Shown here piece by piece: positions 46,622 through 55,393 of a DNA stretch of 64,000 nucleotides. The notes below the pieces were generated by a model. It was not told the DNA's origin, did no database searches, and saw only the letters and a list, made by a program, of their open reading frames with translations. Source of the stretch: Acidovorax sp. GTDB taxonomy: Bacteria > Pseudomonadota > Gammaproteobacteria > Burkholderiales > Burkholderiaceae_C. The number at the start of each line of letters is the position of its first letter. Positions within the stretch are counted from its first letter, which is position 1. The stretch is taken from contig JAUXZO010000208.1 of the NCBI GenBank assembly GCA_030692685.1, positions 1 to 64,000 on the forward strand. The letters run 5' to 3'. Both the position numbers and the translations under genes were made by a program.

Positions 46622-49468
46622 TTACTCCAAGGGGAAATTGGTGACTGCAGCGCCGTCAAGGGCCGCCAAATCTGGCGCTGCCGCCAGTTCCAGCAGATGT
46701 GGTTTGACGGCGCGGGCGAAGACGCGGGAACCTGCAGGGGCTGCGGGGAAATCCAGTCGGTGTTTTTTCAATTCAACGTCGCCTTCGCTCAGGCCGCTAT
46801 GGGCGCGTGGGCTGGATGAGACATACATGCCAAAAACGCCCTGTTGCAGCGGCCCCATCTCTCGCCATTCGCCATAAGCCATATTGGGCGCTATGACAGG
46901 CTCGAAACGTCCTCGCCGCAATCGGCCAGCAAACCAGGCAAACGGGGCCTCGCCATCGTTGACTGTGTGTAGATGGCTTTTCAGCAAAGTGTTCTCCCCG
47001 GGGACCAAACGCAGCAGGCCTAGCGCCACGCCAGTTTTAGCAGTTGGTGCGTAGGGGTGCGCCTCGTCCACAGGTAGAGGGGGGTGAACGACGATGCCAG
47101 GCACTTCGCCATCCCATTCCTCCTGACCGTGGCCAAACGCCTGGGCTAGCAGTTCATTCCATTGCGAACTGGCCGTGTCGAAAAGCGCTTTGATATGGCG
47201 CGAACGGCTGCCATTGCCCGCCAGTAGCACATGAATAGGCGTGTTGGTCAGCAGTTCAGGGCGCAGGCGTGCTAGTCCGGCCAGAAAAGCTTCTACGCCA
47301 CGGCGTATCCGGCCTGCAAGCAGGGCGTCCAGTGCTTTGGCGTCCAACGTCAGTTCACAGATCTGCTTGCTTCCATTGGCGTCAATCAGCTCTAGCTTGA
47401 TTTGCGAAATCAGCTCGGCCTCGTCCTTTTCCAAAAAATTGCGCAGCTTGGCTGCCAGCATCACGGTATTTGTTTGCGCAGCCTGAGTGGGGGCCAGAAA
47501 GGCTTCGCTGCCCGCGAAGGAATGGGCGTCGATGGGTAGCGTGAACTGGATGCGCTTTTCGCGCAACACGGGCAGGTTGTGCTTGAAGCTTTCATAGACC
47601 AAATGCTCCAGCAGGTTCTCGCCACCCAGAAAGTTGTCACCCTCGCTCGCCAGGTGCTCGAAAACGCGCTCATAGCCCTGGTCTTCCTCATCGGGCGTGG
47701 CCCAGCGCAACAGCCCGTAGTCGAAATCGCTGGTGCCGCCGCCAAAGTCGAACACAGCGTAGGGAGCGCCATCTTCGGTCGGCTCCACGCCCAGATGTGG
47801 CAGGGCGGCGGCGGCATATGCGGCTGGCTCGCTGGCAAGATTCGTCACCTCGAAATCGTTGAGCACCTGCGGGTGGTGCTGGACCAATGTGTCCGGCAGA
47901 CTGCGTTGCAGGCCCCGCCGGAAGCTGGCCAGAATGCGCTCCTTGATCTCGCTCGGGTATTTAATCGGAAACGACAGGTAGTACTTGAGAAATAGCCCAC
48001 GCCCACGCCAGTTGATGGCCATGCCCAGGTACCAAGCGTATAGCTCGATAGGGTCAAACGGGTCGCCTGCAGACACCGCCAGTGGCTGGCCCCGCACGGG
48101 GTTGCGCTCGGTATGGGGGGCCAGCTCCATCTCGTACCCCTGGCGGTCGGTGAGGCGCACGCGCCGATTTTCATGGGAACGTAGCGCCCATTGCTTCAAC
48201 CGGGGCAGGATGCTGGAGAGGACGGTGGTATCGCCGGGGTTGTCGCGAAAGCTGGCCTGGGCCTCGTGCGCAGCGCGCATCCAGTCCCAATTCAGTGCGG
48301 GGCGGTAGGCGTTGGCCGTCCAGGCGTCGTTGAAGGCGGTGAAATCGAGGCATTCGATCACCGTGGGATTCTCAAAATGCCTGGCCTGCACGGCCTCGTA
48401 AAAGTCGCGCACGCCAATGCGCAGCAGCTCGCGCGCACCGCTGGCGGTGTCCATGGCCACCACCGTGCTGCTCGTACCAAAGTCGATGGCCACCGCGCGG
48501 CGCTGTACATCACGGCCGGGGTCACGGGCGATGTAGTTGAAGTCTTTTAATGTTGTGGATTCTTCCCCCCAGAGCTCCCATAGACCCTTCTCGGGATCGG
48601 TGAGTTGAGATGCAACGAGTCTGGGTAGGCGGCAAGGCGTGTAGTCTAGGTTCATGCACTGCATGCCGATCCAATAATCGAGAGGATTGAGCGCAACTGA
48701 ATCCTTGGACACGGCGTGCAAAGTTTGTTGTTGCCCCCCCCAGGTTGCCACCAACGCCTCTATGGCCAGGTCTTTCTTCGGGTTGAACTGATCGTGAGGA
48801 AATGCCTCGCCTTGCGGAGACACCAGCTTCCATGCCCGGTTTGCAAGGTCGGTTAGCAAGCTGGTATCGCTCGTATCTTCCCAATGAACGTTGCAGGCAA
48901 AAATGCTTCCCGCACGACCAGGGTCAATGCCCCAACAACCCTCATCCACATCACAGCCACCACCAGCGGTGAGCCAATATGCCTGTTCTTGGCCGTCAGC
49001 CTTCGCCAGTCGGTATTTTGGGCCGATACGAAAAGGATTTGATTCGTTAGTGGCGAAGCGAGAAAACATCTCCTTGGTCGGCAAACGCCAGCTTTCCAGT
49101 CCCGCCCATCGAAACTCCTGTACCTCTTCCTTTCCGTCTGCAGGTGAATAGCCGTGCATGCTGTCTTCGTTATTCCACAGCAGCCGGGTGCTGCTTTCCA
49201 GCGTAGCGAGGTTTATCTTGCCTTGCAGGGGCTGCACATGGACAAAGGGGTGCTTGTCGAGGAAGGCGCGCAGGTCGGCAGCAGGCGGAAAGTGCCGCCC
49301 GGACTGCGCGTCGAACAGGCCAACGGCCTTGGTGTGGTCCGTTTCGCCTTTGGGTAGGACGTGCCAGAGGCGGCTCTGATCTAGGCGAATGATGAATTCC
49401 GCCAGGTTTTCTGCATGGCATTCGGCGAGACTCAAGGAAGAGCTTGTTGTGGGCATGGCGTTTTTCAT
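46622..49468 (-). CDS. Large Hsp70/actin-fold ATPase with an extra N-terminal domain
   Basis: A 948-residue protein. The Hsp70/actin ATPase signatures are clear: phosphate-1 AIDFGTSSTVVAM (about residue 324), phosphate-2 VFDFGGGTSDFDY (about 568) and adenosine motif VLLAGNGSRSR (about 746). The typical Hsp70 substrate domain is missing. The first 300 residues instead contain WRLPTKEMFSRF, AYWLTAGGG and GSIFACN, which resemble DUF1566-type domains. The start is the ATG of MKNAMPTTSS; an upstream extension would overlap the coiled-coil gene. It is the central ATPase of the array. It does not look like housekeeping DnaK or HscA. Confidence 0.85.
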   Translation of the reverse strand: MKNAMPTTSSSLSLAECHAENLAEFIIRLDQSRLWHVLPKGETDHTKAVGLFDAQSGRHFPPAADLRAFLDKHPFVHVQPLQGKINLATLESSTRLLWNNEDSMHGYSPADGKEEVQEFRWAGLESWRLPTKEMFSRFATNESNPFRIGPKYRLAKADGQEQAYWLTAGGGCDVDEGCWGIDPGRAGSIFACNVHWEDTSDTSLLTDLANRAWKLVSPQGEAFPHDQFNPKKDLAIEALVATWGGQQQTLHAVSKDSVALNPLDYWIGMQCMNLDYTPCRLPRLVASQLTDPEKGLWELWGEESTTLKDFNYIARDPGRDVQRRAVAIDFGTSSTVVAMDTASGARELLRIGVRDFYEAVQARHFENPTVIECLDFTAFNDAWTANAYRPALNWDWMRAAHEAQASFRDNPGDTTVLSSILPRLKQWALRSHENRRVRLTDRQGYEMELAPHTERNPVRGQPLAVSAGDPFDPIELYAWYLGMAINWRGRGLFLKYYLSFPIKYPSEIKERILASFRRGLQRSLPDTLVQHHPQVLNDFEVTNLASEPAAYAAAALPHLGVEPTEDGAPYAVFDFGGGTSDFDYGLLRWATPDEEDQGYERVFEHLASEGDNFLGGENLLEHLVYESFKHNLPVLREKRIQFTLPIDAHSFAGSEAFLAPTQAAQTNTVMLAAKLRNFLEKDEAELISQIKLELIDANGSKQICELTLDAKALDALLAGRIRRGVEAFLAGLARLRPELLTNTPIHVLLAGNGSRSRHIKALFDTASSQWNELLAQAFGHGQEEWDGEVPGIVVHPPLPVDEAHPYAPTAKTGVALGLLRLVPGENTLLKSHLHTVNDGEAPFAWFAGRLRRGRFEPVIAPNMAYGEWREMGPLQQGVFGMYVSSSPRAHSGLSEGDVELKKHRLDFPAAPAGSRVFARAVKPHLLELAAAPDLAALDGAAVTNFPLE

Positions 49469-49484
49469 GAGCAAGGAATTTCCA

Positions 49485-50345
49485 TCAGCGCGTGCGTACC
49501 AATGCTTTGCACAGGGGTTGGCCGCTGCCATCTGCGATGCCAGGGAGGTGCAGATCGAGCACGGTTTCGCCGGCCTGGGTGTGGCGGCTGCGCAGGTGGC
49601 TTTCAAAGTGGTAGGCGCTGGATGGTGCGGCTTCGATCAGGCGGTAGGGGCGGGTGCGCCAGTTGTGGTTGTGCCAGGCCAGGGCTGTTGCCAACAACGC
49701 GCGTTCGGACAGGTTGGCGGGGCGCTGTTCGGCTTCGCAGCGGTCTTTGAGGGCGGACCACAGCCGCTCCAAGTTTTCGCGCTGGGCCAGAACAGCCACA
49801 ACGTGAATCAGTGCCTGTGTGTCGTCGCTGGGCAGATCGGGTAGCCCCAGCCGCTGCGCTAGGTCAAGGTCGCCGCGTAGCAGGGTCAGTGCAGGAACGG
49901 CGTTGGACGGGGCTGTTGCTTGGCAGGCGTCGAGTTGCTTTTGCGCCTTTTGCAACTGCTTTTCCAGCTCTTTCTTCTCCTCCTTCAGGGTTTTGTTGGC
50001 CTTCGAGAGTTTTTCTTTCTCTTGCAGGAGTTTTTGGGTGGCTGCAGTGAGATCGCGCTGCACTGGCTGGTGCGACTCCAGGTCGTATCTTGGACTGCAC
50101 AGTTGCGATTCGATTGGGGGCTGTGCTTGCACTGGTGTGCTGGCAGGGGTTGTGTCTTGGGAGCTGGCCGCAATGCTGTGGATGAGGTCTTGCACCAGGG
50201 GGGAGTGTTCCAACAGCAGGCGCAGATCCAACGCCGATAAATTACCTATGGCCGGTTGCGATTTTTCCCACTCTTTGGTTAATTCCTCCAGTCGCCTGCG
50301 ATGGTGTCTGTCCAGTTCACCAATGTCTTTGTCGTCTTTGGCCAT
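49485..50345 (-). CDS. Coiled-coil protein, possible Hsp70 cofactor
   Basis: A 286-residue protein with a charged coiled coil at about residues 95-142 (LQEKEKLSKANKTLKEEKKE) and a globular C-terminal part ending in LDLHLPGIADGSGQPLCKAL. A long coiled coil followed by a small beta-like tail recalls GrpE nucleotide-exchange factors, and the next gene is an Hsp70-like ATPase, but I cannot show homology. The ATG at 50345 is used; a TTG two codons earlier is less likely. It begins 3 bp after the preceding gene stops. Confidence 0.7.
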   Translation of the reverse strand: MAKDDKDIGELDRHHRRRLEELTKEWEKSQPAIGNLSALDLRLLLEHSPLVQDLIHSIAASSQDTTPASTPVQAQPPIESQLCSPRYDLESHQPVQRDLTAATQKLLQEKEKLSKANKTLKEEKKELEKQLQKAQKQLDACQATAPSNAVPALTLLRGDLDLAQRLGLPDLPSDDTQALIHVVAVLAQRENLERLWSALKDRCEAEQRPANLSERALLATALAWHNHNWRTRPYRLIEAAPSSAYHFESHLRSRHTQAGETVLDLHLPGIADGSGQPLCKALVRTR

Positions 50346-50347
50346 AT

Positions 50348-51271
50348 TCAACGCTCTTCCAGTTCATGCACCAGTTCTCGCATTTCTGGGCGGGGCTGGA
50401 GTTTTTGGCGCTGTGGCAGGCCAGCGACAAAGCGGACGATTTGCCTTTGATGTTCTTGCGGCAGCGCGTGGAAGCGCTTTTGCATGGTGCGCAAGGTTTC
50501 TTCGCTGGGTTCGGGATAGGGGTTGGGAATGCCAAGGGGCTGTACATGTCCGCAAAGCAGCGCCAAGTCTGTTGCACCCAACACAGTGAACACACGAGGA
50601 AACAGTGCGGGCAAAAAGCTCACTAACCGTTCGGTATCCACCTGCTGCAGGGCAGCGTTCTGGGTGTGCAGGCGGTCGTTCTCGTGCGCCAGGGTGTTGC
50701 GCGCGGCGGCCAGGCGGTCGATTTCGCTATGGTGTTCGGTGTCACGTGCTTGTTGCAGGTGTTGGCGCTGGGCCGCGTCGTCTGTGGTGACAAGCCAGGG
50801 CAGCACCTGGCTGGTGAATGATTCGGCAGCCTCCCAGGGCGATGCGTTTCCGAGACCAAAGCGGCTGGCCAACCACTCCCAGGCTAGGAGTTGCCAGGCG
50901 GCGGTGTCGCTAGCATTGCTGGCTTTGGCAACGCAGCCTGCGCACCATGGCCGCCCACCAGCATCGACCAGCCAGTGGGTGTAAGCCACGGTGATCCCGT
51001 CGCCGCGCAGTCTTTCGGCAATGTCGGCATGGGCGCTTTCCAGCGCCGATGCGTTGTGCACAGACAGCCGCCTATCCCCCTTGATTTGCAGCGCCTTGGG
51101 CTTGCCGCCGGGCGAGACTTGCCATGCGGCCAGTTCGTTCGCGTGAATCACTAGGATGAGATGGGCGGAATCGGAAGCGGGCGCGGGAGCAGCGAGAGAG
51201 GGGCTGGTTTTTTGCTCTTTTTGGGGTTGCTGATTGCGCTTTTTTGGAGCAGGTTTTTCTAAATTTTCCAT
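50348..51271 (-). CDS. Unknown protein with coiled coil, in the candidate defence array
   Basis: A 307-residue protein. Residues 1-35 are Pro/Lys/Gln-rich and probably disordered. Residues 36-180 form a mixed domain (LILVIHANELAAWQVSPGG, WLVDAGGRPWCAGC). Residues 185-222 are a coiled coil and the rest is helical. I do not recognise any family. The start MENLEKPAPKKRN lies 1 bp after the stop of the preceding gene, which argues for coupled translation. Its similar layout to the next coiled-coil protein suggests the two may form a complex. Confidence 0.7.
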   Translation of the reverse strand: MENLEKPAPKKRNQQPQKEQKTSPSLAAPAPASDSAHLILVIHANELAAWQVSPGGKPKALQIKGDRRLSVHNASALESAHADIAERLRGDGITVAYTHWLVDAGGRPWCAGCVAKASNASDTAAWQLLAWEWLASRFGLGNASPWEAAESFTSQVLPWLVTTDDAAQRQHLQQARDTEHHSEIDRLAAARNTLAHENDRLHTQNAALQQVDTERLVSFLPALFPRVFTVLGATDLALLCGHVQPLGIPNPYPEPSEETLRTMQKRFHALPQEHQRQIVRFVAGLPQRQKLQPRPEMRELVHELEER

Positions 51272-51272
51272 G

Positions 51273-52019
51273 TCAACTATTGGCCTTGATTTCTTGCTCC
51301 AGCTTGGCCCATTCAGCGCGGGAACTGTCAAGAGCGTCGTAGAGCTTGCCGAGTTCTGCATCGATCATGGGTTTTCCCTCGGGGGAGATTTCGAGGTTTT
51401 TTCTGAACTCGCTGGCTTCTTCCCCATTCATGCTTTTGTCGAGATAGGCACTGACGTCGCCGACTAGCTTGCCGTTTTCCAGCAGGCTCTTGATGAGCTC
51501 GGGGGTGAAGTACTCGGAGTTGGTGAGGGGCAGTAACCAAACATCGTTGAGGCTGCCGGGCTCGGCGTTGAACTTATCTTCAATGCCTACGGTGGCAATG
51601 CCTAGTCCTGCGACGAATTTTTCCACCGGGCTGTATTTTTCAGCCAACTCGGGGTCCAGATCGAAATTGCGCAGCGCCGCCATGTATTCATCGAAGTTAT
51701 CGAATTTGTCGAGGGTGATGTCTTGCTCTGCGGCTTGCAGGGCGCGCTCGCCCATGTTTTGTATGGTCTCTTCAGGGTGAAAAATGGCCAGGACGTGCAG
51801 CAAAGCATTAGCGAAATTGGCCACGGCCTTGACTGCAGGGTGGGGAACCAGCTGGGCGAGGGTGGTGAGCACGGGCCCCAGTACCGGCTTGATGCTGTTG
51901 GCGAATGAGGCAACAGCACTGCCAACGGTGCTGACGGTGTTACATACGGCGTTGAAGCCGCTGGAAATAGCGCTGATGCCGCTGGAAATGGCGCTGCCGA
52001 GACTGGACAAAAAACTCAT
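51273..52019 (-). CDS. Hydrophobic Gly/Ser-rich protein, possible membrane-active component
   Basis: A 248-residue protein. The first 85 residues are small, hydrophobic and Ser/Gly/Ala-rich (LGSAISSGISAISSGFNAV, then SAVASFANSIKPVLGPVL), a composition seen in amphipathic or pore-forming segments. The remainder is acidic and soluble-looking (FDNFDEYMAALRNFDLDPEL). No signal peptide is evident. It is visibly less GC-rich than the flanking chromosome. Position in the array suggests either a membrane effector or a structural part. No family is recognised. Confidence 0.7.
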   Translation of the reverse strand: MSFLSSLGSAISSGISAISSGFNAVCNTVSTVGSAVASFANSIKPVLGPVLTTLAQLVPHPAVKAVANFANALLHVLAIFHPEETIQNMGERALQAAEQDITLDKFDNFDEYMAALRNFDLDPELAEKYSPVEKFVAGLGIATVGIEDKFNAEPGSLNDVWLLPLTNSEYFTPELIKSLLENGKLVGDVSAYLDKSMNGEEASEFRKNLEISPEGKPMIDAELGKLYDALDSSRAEWAKLEQEIKANS

Positions 52020-52099
52020 GATGCTTTCTCCTATGTAAAAAATGCGCGCTGCGGATGAAGTAAGTGGGCAACAAATTGCCCACTTACTTCATTGGTAAA

Positions 52100-55000
52100 T
52101 CAGAAGCTCTTGAATCTGGACAGGTCGCCGAAATGATCGCGCAGGTCTGCGGCGCTTATCTTGGTCTTGAAGGCGTTCCATTCCTGCACACTGGTGCTTT
52201 GCGCCAGCAGTGCGATCAGGGTGCCGGTTACGCGCACTAGAAATTCTCCAGAATTCAAAGGGCTCAAAACCTTTTGATCGGTATGTGGGCGTGGGTTGGC
52301 ATCGAGCAGCAAGTCCATCCATGCTGTCGGCAGTTGTTCTTGCGCCAGTGGTTGCCATTCGGTGTGCCATTTCTTGAGACGGGCAAAGGCGGCTTCGGCA
52401 TGGGCGGGCTTGACTGCAGGATCAATGAGGCGCAGCAATTGCTTTTGCGCCTGACGGGTGTCACGCACAAAGCGAGCAAATTGCTGTGGATCATTTCCCT
52501 CCATGCTCAACCAGCCCAGGCCGCAGAACTGAGGGTAGTAGCGTTTCCGCTCACGCCAGAGTTGCTGCGCACCGCAGGCGGCCAGATCCAGCGCCGGTTT
52601 TTCGTGGTTGTCGGTTTGGGCGCGGTCATGGCGGATGGCTGCATGGGCGGCTCCGTGCCAGCCGCCGCAGAAAATGATGGCCTCGCCCGTGCCGAGGTTG
52701 GGCAAAAAGTCCCGCTGCTCGTCGTCCATCATCATGGCTTCGCCCATGGCGCGGCGGTCGTCTTCGGCAAACAGGCGGTGAACGATCTTGGTGTGGGTGT
52801 TTTTGATGATGTCGGGGATGAGCTTGGCTGGTATCTGGTCGGCAATGATCAGGCCTTCGCCGTATTTGCGCACTTCGGCCAACATGTCGGCAAAGGCTTC
52901 GACGGCCATTGCGGTGGCCTTGTCGCCGGGCTCGGGGCGCGAGAGCAAACGGTGGGCCTCTTCAATGAGGGTGAGGTGGCGAAAACCGGGTTCCTTGGCA
53001 TGTCGGGCGCGGATGGCTTCGTTGATGCCACCCAGCAGCAGGGCCATGAGTAAGGCCTTTTCCTCGCCGCCTTGTAGTTCCTCGAGTTCGATGACGGCGC
53101 GGCGGTCGAGCAGCGCATCGAAAGACAGGGACTGCGGTACGTCCAGCACTTGACCTAGGGTGCCGTCGGTCAGGCTGCGCAGACGCGAAACCAGCGAGCC
53201 GCGATATTTCTCCTCGAACTCCTTGCCCAGGCCATAGGTTGGAATGAGCCGGTCGAGCTGGCGGATCATGTCGCTCATGGTGGGCCAAGCGCGGGCCAAG
53301 GGATCGAACGGGTCGCCGCCGGTCAGAAATTCGTTGTCGTCTATGTCCCAGCCCTTGTCTTCATAAGCGGCGAGGATGGCGGCCTCCACCATCATGGGCA
53401 TGGAGGCCTCCATAGGGAAAACGGCGGCAAAGACGTTTTTCAGAAAACCGGCGTGGCTTTTGATACGTTGCCCTTCGCGCACCAGGGCGAAGGGGTTGAT
53501 GCGCAGGCTTTGATGGTCGTCGCCGTTGGGGCGGTAATAGTCGATGCCGCTCAGAATCGTGGCGAGTTCGCGGTATTCGGTTTTAGCGGGTTCGATGACG
53601 AGAAAGGGCAGGTCGGATTCCAGCAGCAGGTTCAGGCATGTGGTGGTTTTGCCTGCGCCGGTCACGCCGGTAACAAAGACGTGTTTGTTCAAATCCTTGC
53701 GGATCAAGCGCACCCGGTTGTTTGGGTAGGGGCGGCCCCTGTCTATGACGGTGCCCAGGTCGAGCGTTTCTCCTTGCGGGTCGGGCAAATCGACGATGAA
53801 CTCCACAGCTTTGCGGCGGCGGATACCTTGCAGTTCATGCTGGGGCAGGCTGGCGACGATGGCGAGTTCGTCTGCCGTCATCAGGCTGCCCAGGCTGTTG
53901 TGCGCACCGGCGTGCAGACTGCGAAACAGCAATCCATCCAGCGGCGGAGTTTCCGCCAGCACAGGCAGGCGCAAGAGTTGGCGTTGACCTGGTGTGCCGG
54001 ACGGCAGGTCATGCACCTCCAGGGGGCACAGAGTGGTTTCGCTGCCCTGGAAGGTGGCGCGCACGGTGTTTTTGAGGCGCTGGTAGAGGGCGGTGTTTTC
54101 AGCCGCCAGATAAACGGCGCTGTGGAACAGCCCCTTGGTCAGCCCTTTTTGCAGGCGGGCGATGAGTTGCTTGTCCAGATAGTCCGCCAGGTGCTGGGCA
54201 CGCTTGTCGGTGATTTCTTTCGAGACGTTCAGGGAGTGTCCGGTGGTGTCTGACTGGCTAGTGCCGTCGTTGGTGGAGTGGGTGAGCGACAGTCCTTTGG
54301 TGTGGCTATCGCTGGTGCTGGTACCGAGGGTTTTGGAGTTGGAAGTGCCAGTGGTGTCAGACGTAGATGTGCCGTTAGTGCGGGACTCCGAGCTGCCCCA
54401 GTTCTTGTCTTGTGAGCTACTGGTGGATGAGCTGTTGGATGAGCTGTTGGATGAGCGGCCCGAGTTCTTGCTTTCCGATCCGCCTTGATTTTTGCCGCGC
54501 GTGTCACTTGTGTTGTCACCTTTGGTGTCGCTGCGGTTGTTGCCTGCCGTGACACTTCGGTTGTCCCCCGTGGTTTTGGAAGTGCCGCTGTTGCTGCCGC
54601 GTGATTCGCTGGTGCCGTTGGAAGTGCCAGTCTGGCGGCTAATGTTGTCGCCGAGTTGCACGTTGGTGCTGATGTACTGGGTCAACTGCGATGACAGGGC
54701 GTAGGCGGCATCGAGTTGCTGGTGGATTTTCTGGCGAGTCAGGGGCTGGCTGACGATGGCCAGTTGCCAGGAATCCGTATCTCCCCCGCTGCCGGACTGG
54801 AGTGCGCGCACCAGGCGATCCATGTCCTGAAAGTTCAGCTCTTCATTGGTCTGATCTTGTTCCTGCCCGGTTGGAGTCCCCAGCAGCAAGCCTTGCCGTG
54901 CGGATTGGCAGAGGCGGTCAAGCAGGGTATTTCTTTGACCGACTTCGATTTCAGCGCCGAAATTGATGCCCGGTAGTTGCCCTTCCAGCGCGCCGCGCAG

Positions 55001-55315
55001 GTTCTGCATGGCATCGTGTAGCAGGTCGGCGTTTGCTGCATCGGCCACGACGCCGAAGTAGAGGTTGACACCCGTGGGGCCTCCGTCAAGCAGATACAGC
55101 AGGCGCACGGGTTGGTCATGGTCCAGGGTGGCATAGACGTTGGCCAGCGCCTGTCGATAGGCTTGGTGACGTTCTTCGTTGATCTCGTCCAGACGGATCA
55201 GTCGGACCTCGGGACTGGGCTGCGCCACCGGGGTGGCGAAGCGTAACGCGGGCATCTGAGACAAAGATGTGAAGTGGTTGTCAATGTTCAGAGCGATGGG
55301 TTGCAGCAGTGTCAT
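52100..55315 (-). CDS. HerA-like ATPase with Ser/Thr/Gly/Asn-rich linker
   Basis: A 1071-residue ATP-binding protein. The N-terminal domain (about 1-230) is unassigned. A low-complexity linker of roughly 135 residues follows (about 228-365, built from units like GTSNGTSESRGS and SNSSSNSSSTSSS). The C-terminal motor is of the HerA/DUF87 type, with Walker A GVTGAGKTTT (about 548), an INPFAL block, and Walker B LTLIEEAHRLL (about 780). Such motors translocate on DNA or move proteins. The start at MTLLQPIALN is preferred to an ATG 19 codons upstream; neither has a strong RBS. It is the first structural gene after the WYL regulator. Confidence 0.88.
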   Translation of the reverse strand: MTLLQPIALNIDNHFTSLSQMPALRFATPVAQPSPEVRLIRLDEINEERHQAYRQALANVYATLDHDQPVRLLYLLDGGPTGVNLYFGVVADAANADLLHDAMQNLRGALEGQLPGINFGAEIEVGQRNTLLDRLCQSARQGLLLGTPTGQEQDQTNEELNFQDMDRLVRALQSGSGGDTDSWQLAIVSQPLTRQKIHQQLDAAYALSSQLTQYISTNVQLGDNISRQTGTSNGTSESRGSNSGTSKTTGDNRSVTAGNNRSDTKGDNTSDTRGKNQGGSESKNSGRSSNSSSNSSSTSSSQDKNWGSSESRTNGTSTSDTTGTSNSKTLGTSTSDSHTKGLSLTHSTNDGTSQSDTTGHSLNVSKEITDKRAQHLADYLDKQLIARLQKGLTKGLFHSAVYLAAENTALYQRLKNTVRATFQGSETTLCPLEVHDLPSGTPGQRQLLRLPVLAETPPLDGLLFRSLHAGAHNSLGSLMTADELAIVASLPQHELQGIRRRKAVEFIVDLPDPQGETLDLGTVIDRGRPYPNNRVRLIRKDLNKHVFVTGVTGAGKTTTCLNLLLESDLPFLVIEPAKTEYRELATILSGIDYYRPNGDDHQSLRINPFALVREGQRIKSHAGFLKNVFAAVFPMEASMPMMVEAAILAAYEDKGWDIDDNEFLTGGDPFDPLARAWPTMSDMIRQLDRLIPTYGLGKEFEEKYRGSLVSRLRSLTDGTLGQVLDVPQSLSFDALLDRRAVIELEELQGGEEKALLMALLLGGINEAIRARHAKEPGFRHLTLIEEAHRLLSRPEPGDKATAMAVEAFADMLAEVRKYGEGLIIADQIPAKLIPDIIKNTHTKIVHRLFAEDDRRAMGEAMMMDDEQRDFLPNLGTGEAIIFCGGWHGAAHAAIRHDRAQTDNHEKPALDLAACGAQQLWRERKRYYPQFCGLGWLSMEGNDPQQFARFVRDTRQAQKQLLRLIDPAVKPAHAEAAFARLKKWHTEWQPLAQEQLPTAWMDLLLDANPRPHTDQKVLSPLNSGEFLVRVTGTLIALLAQSTSVQEWNAFKTKISAADLRDHFGDLSRFKSF

Positions 55316-55393
55316 GAAGGGCGTTTTTTTGAACGAGGCCGGGGGATGGGAAGGGTGGAAAAAGCCATGCATTGGTTGGCCTGTAGAGGCCGA

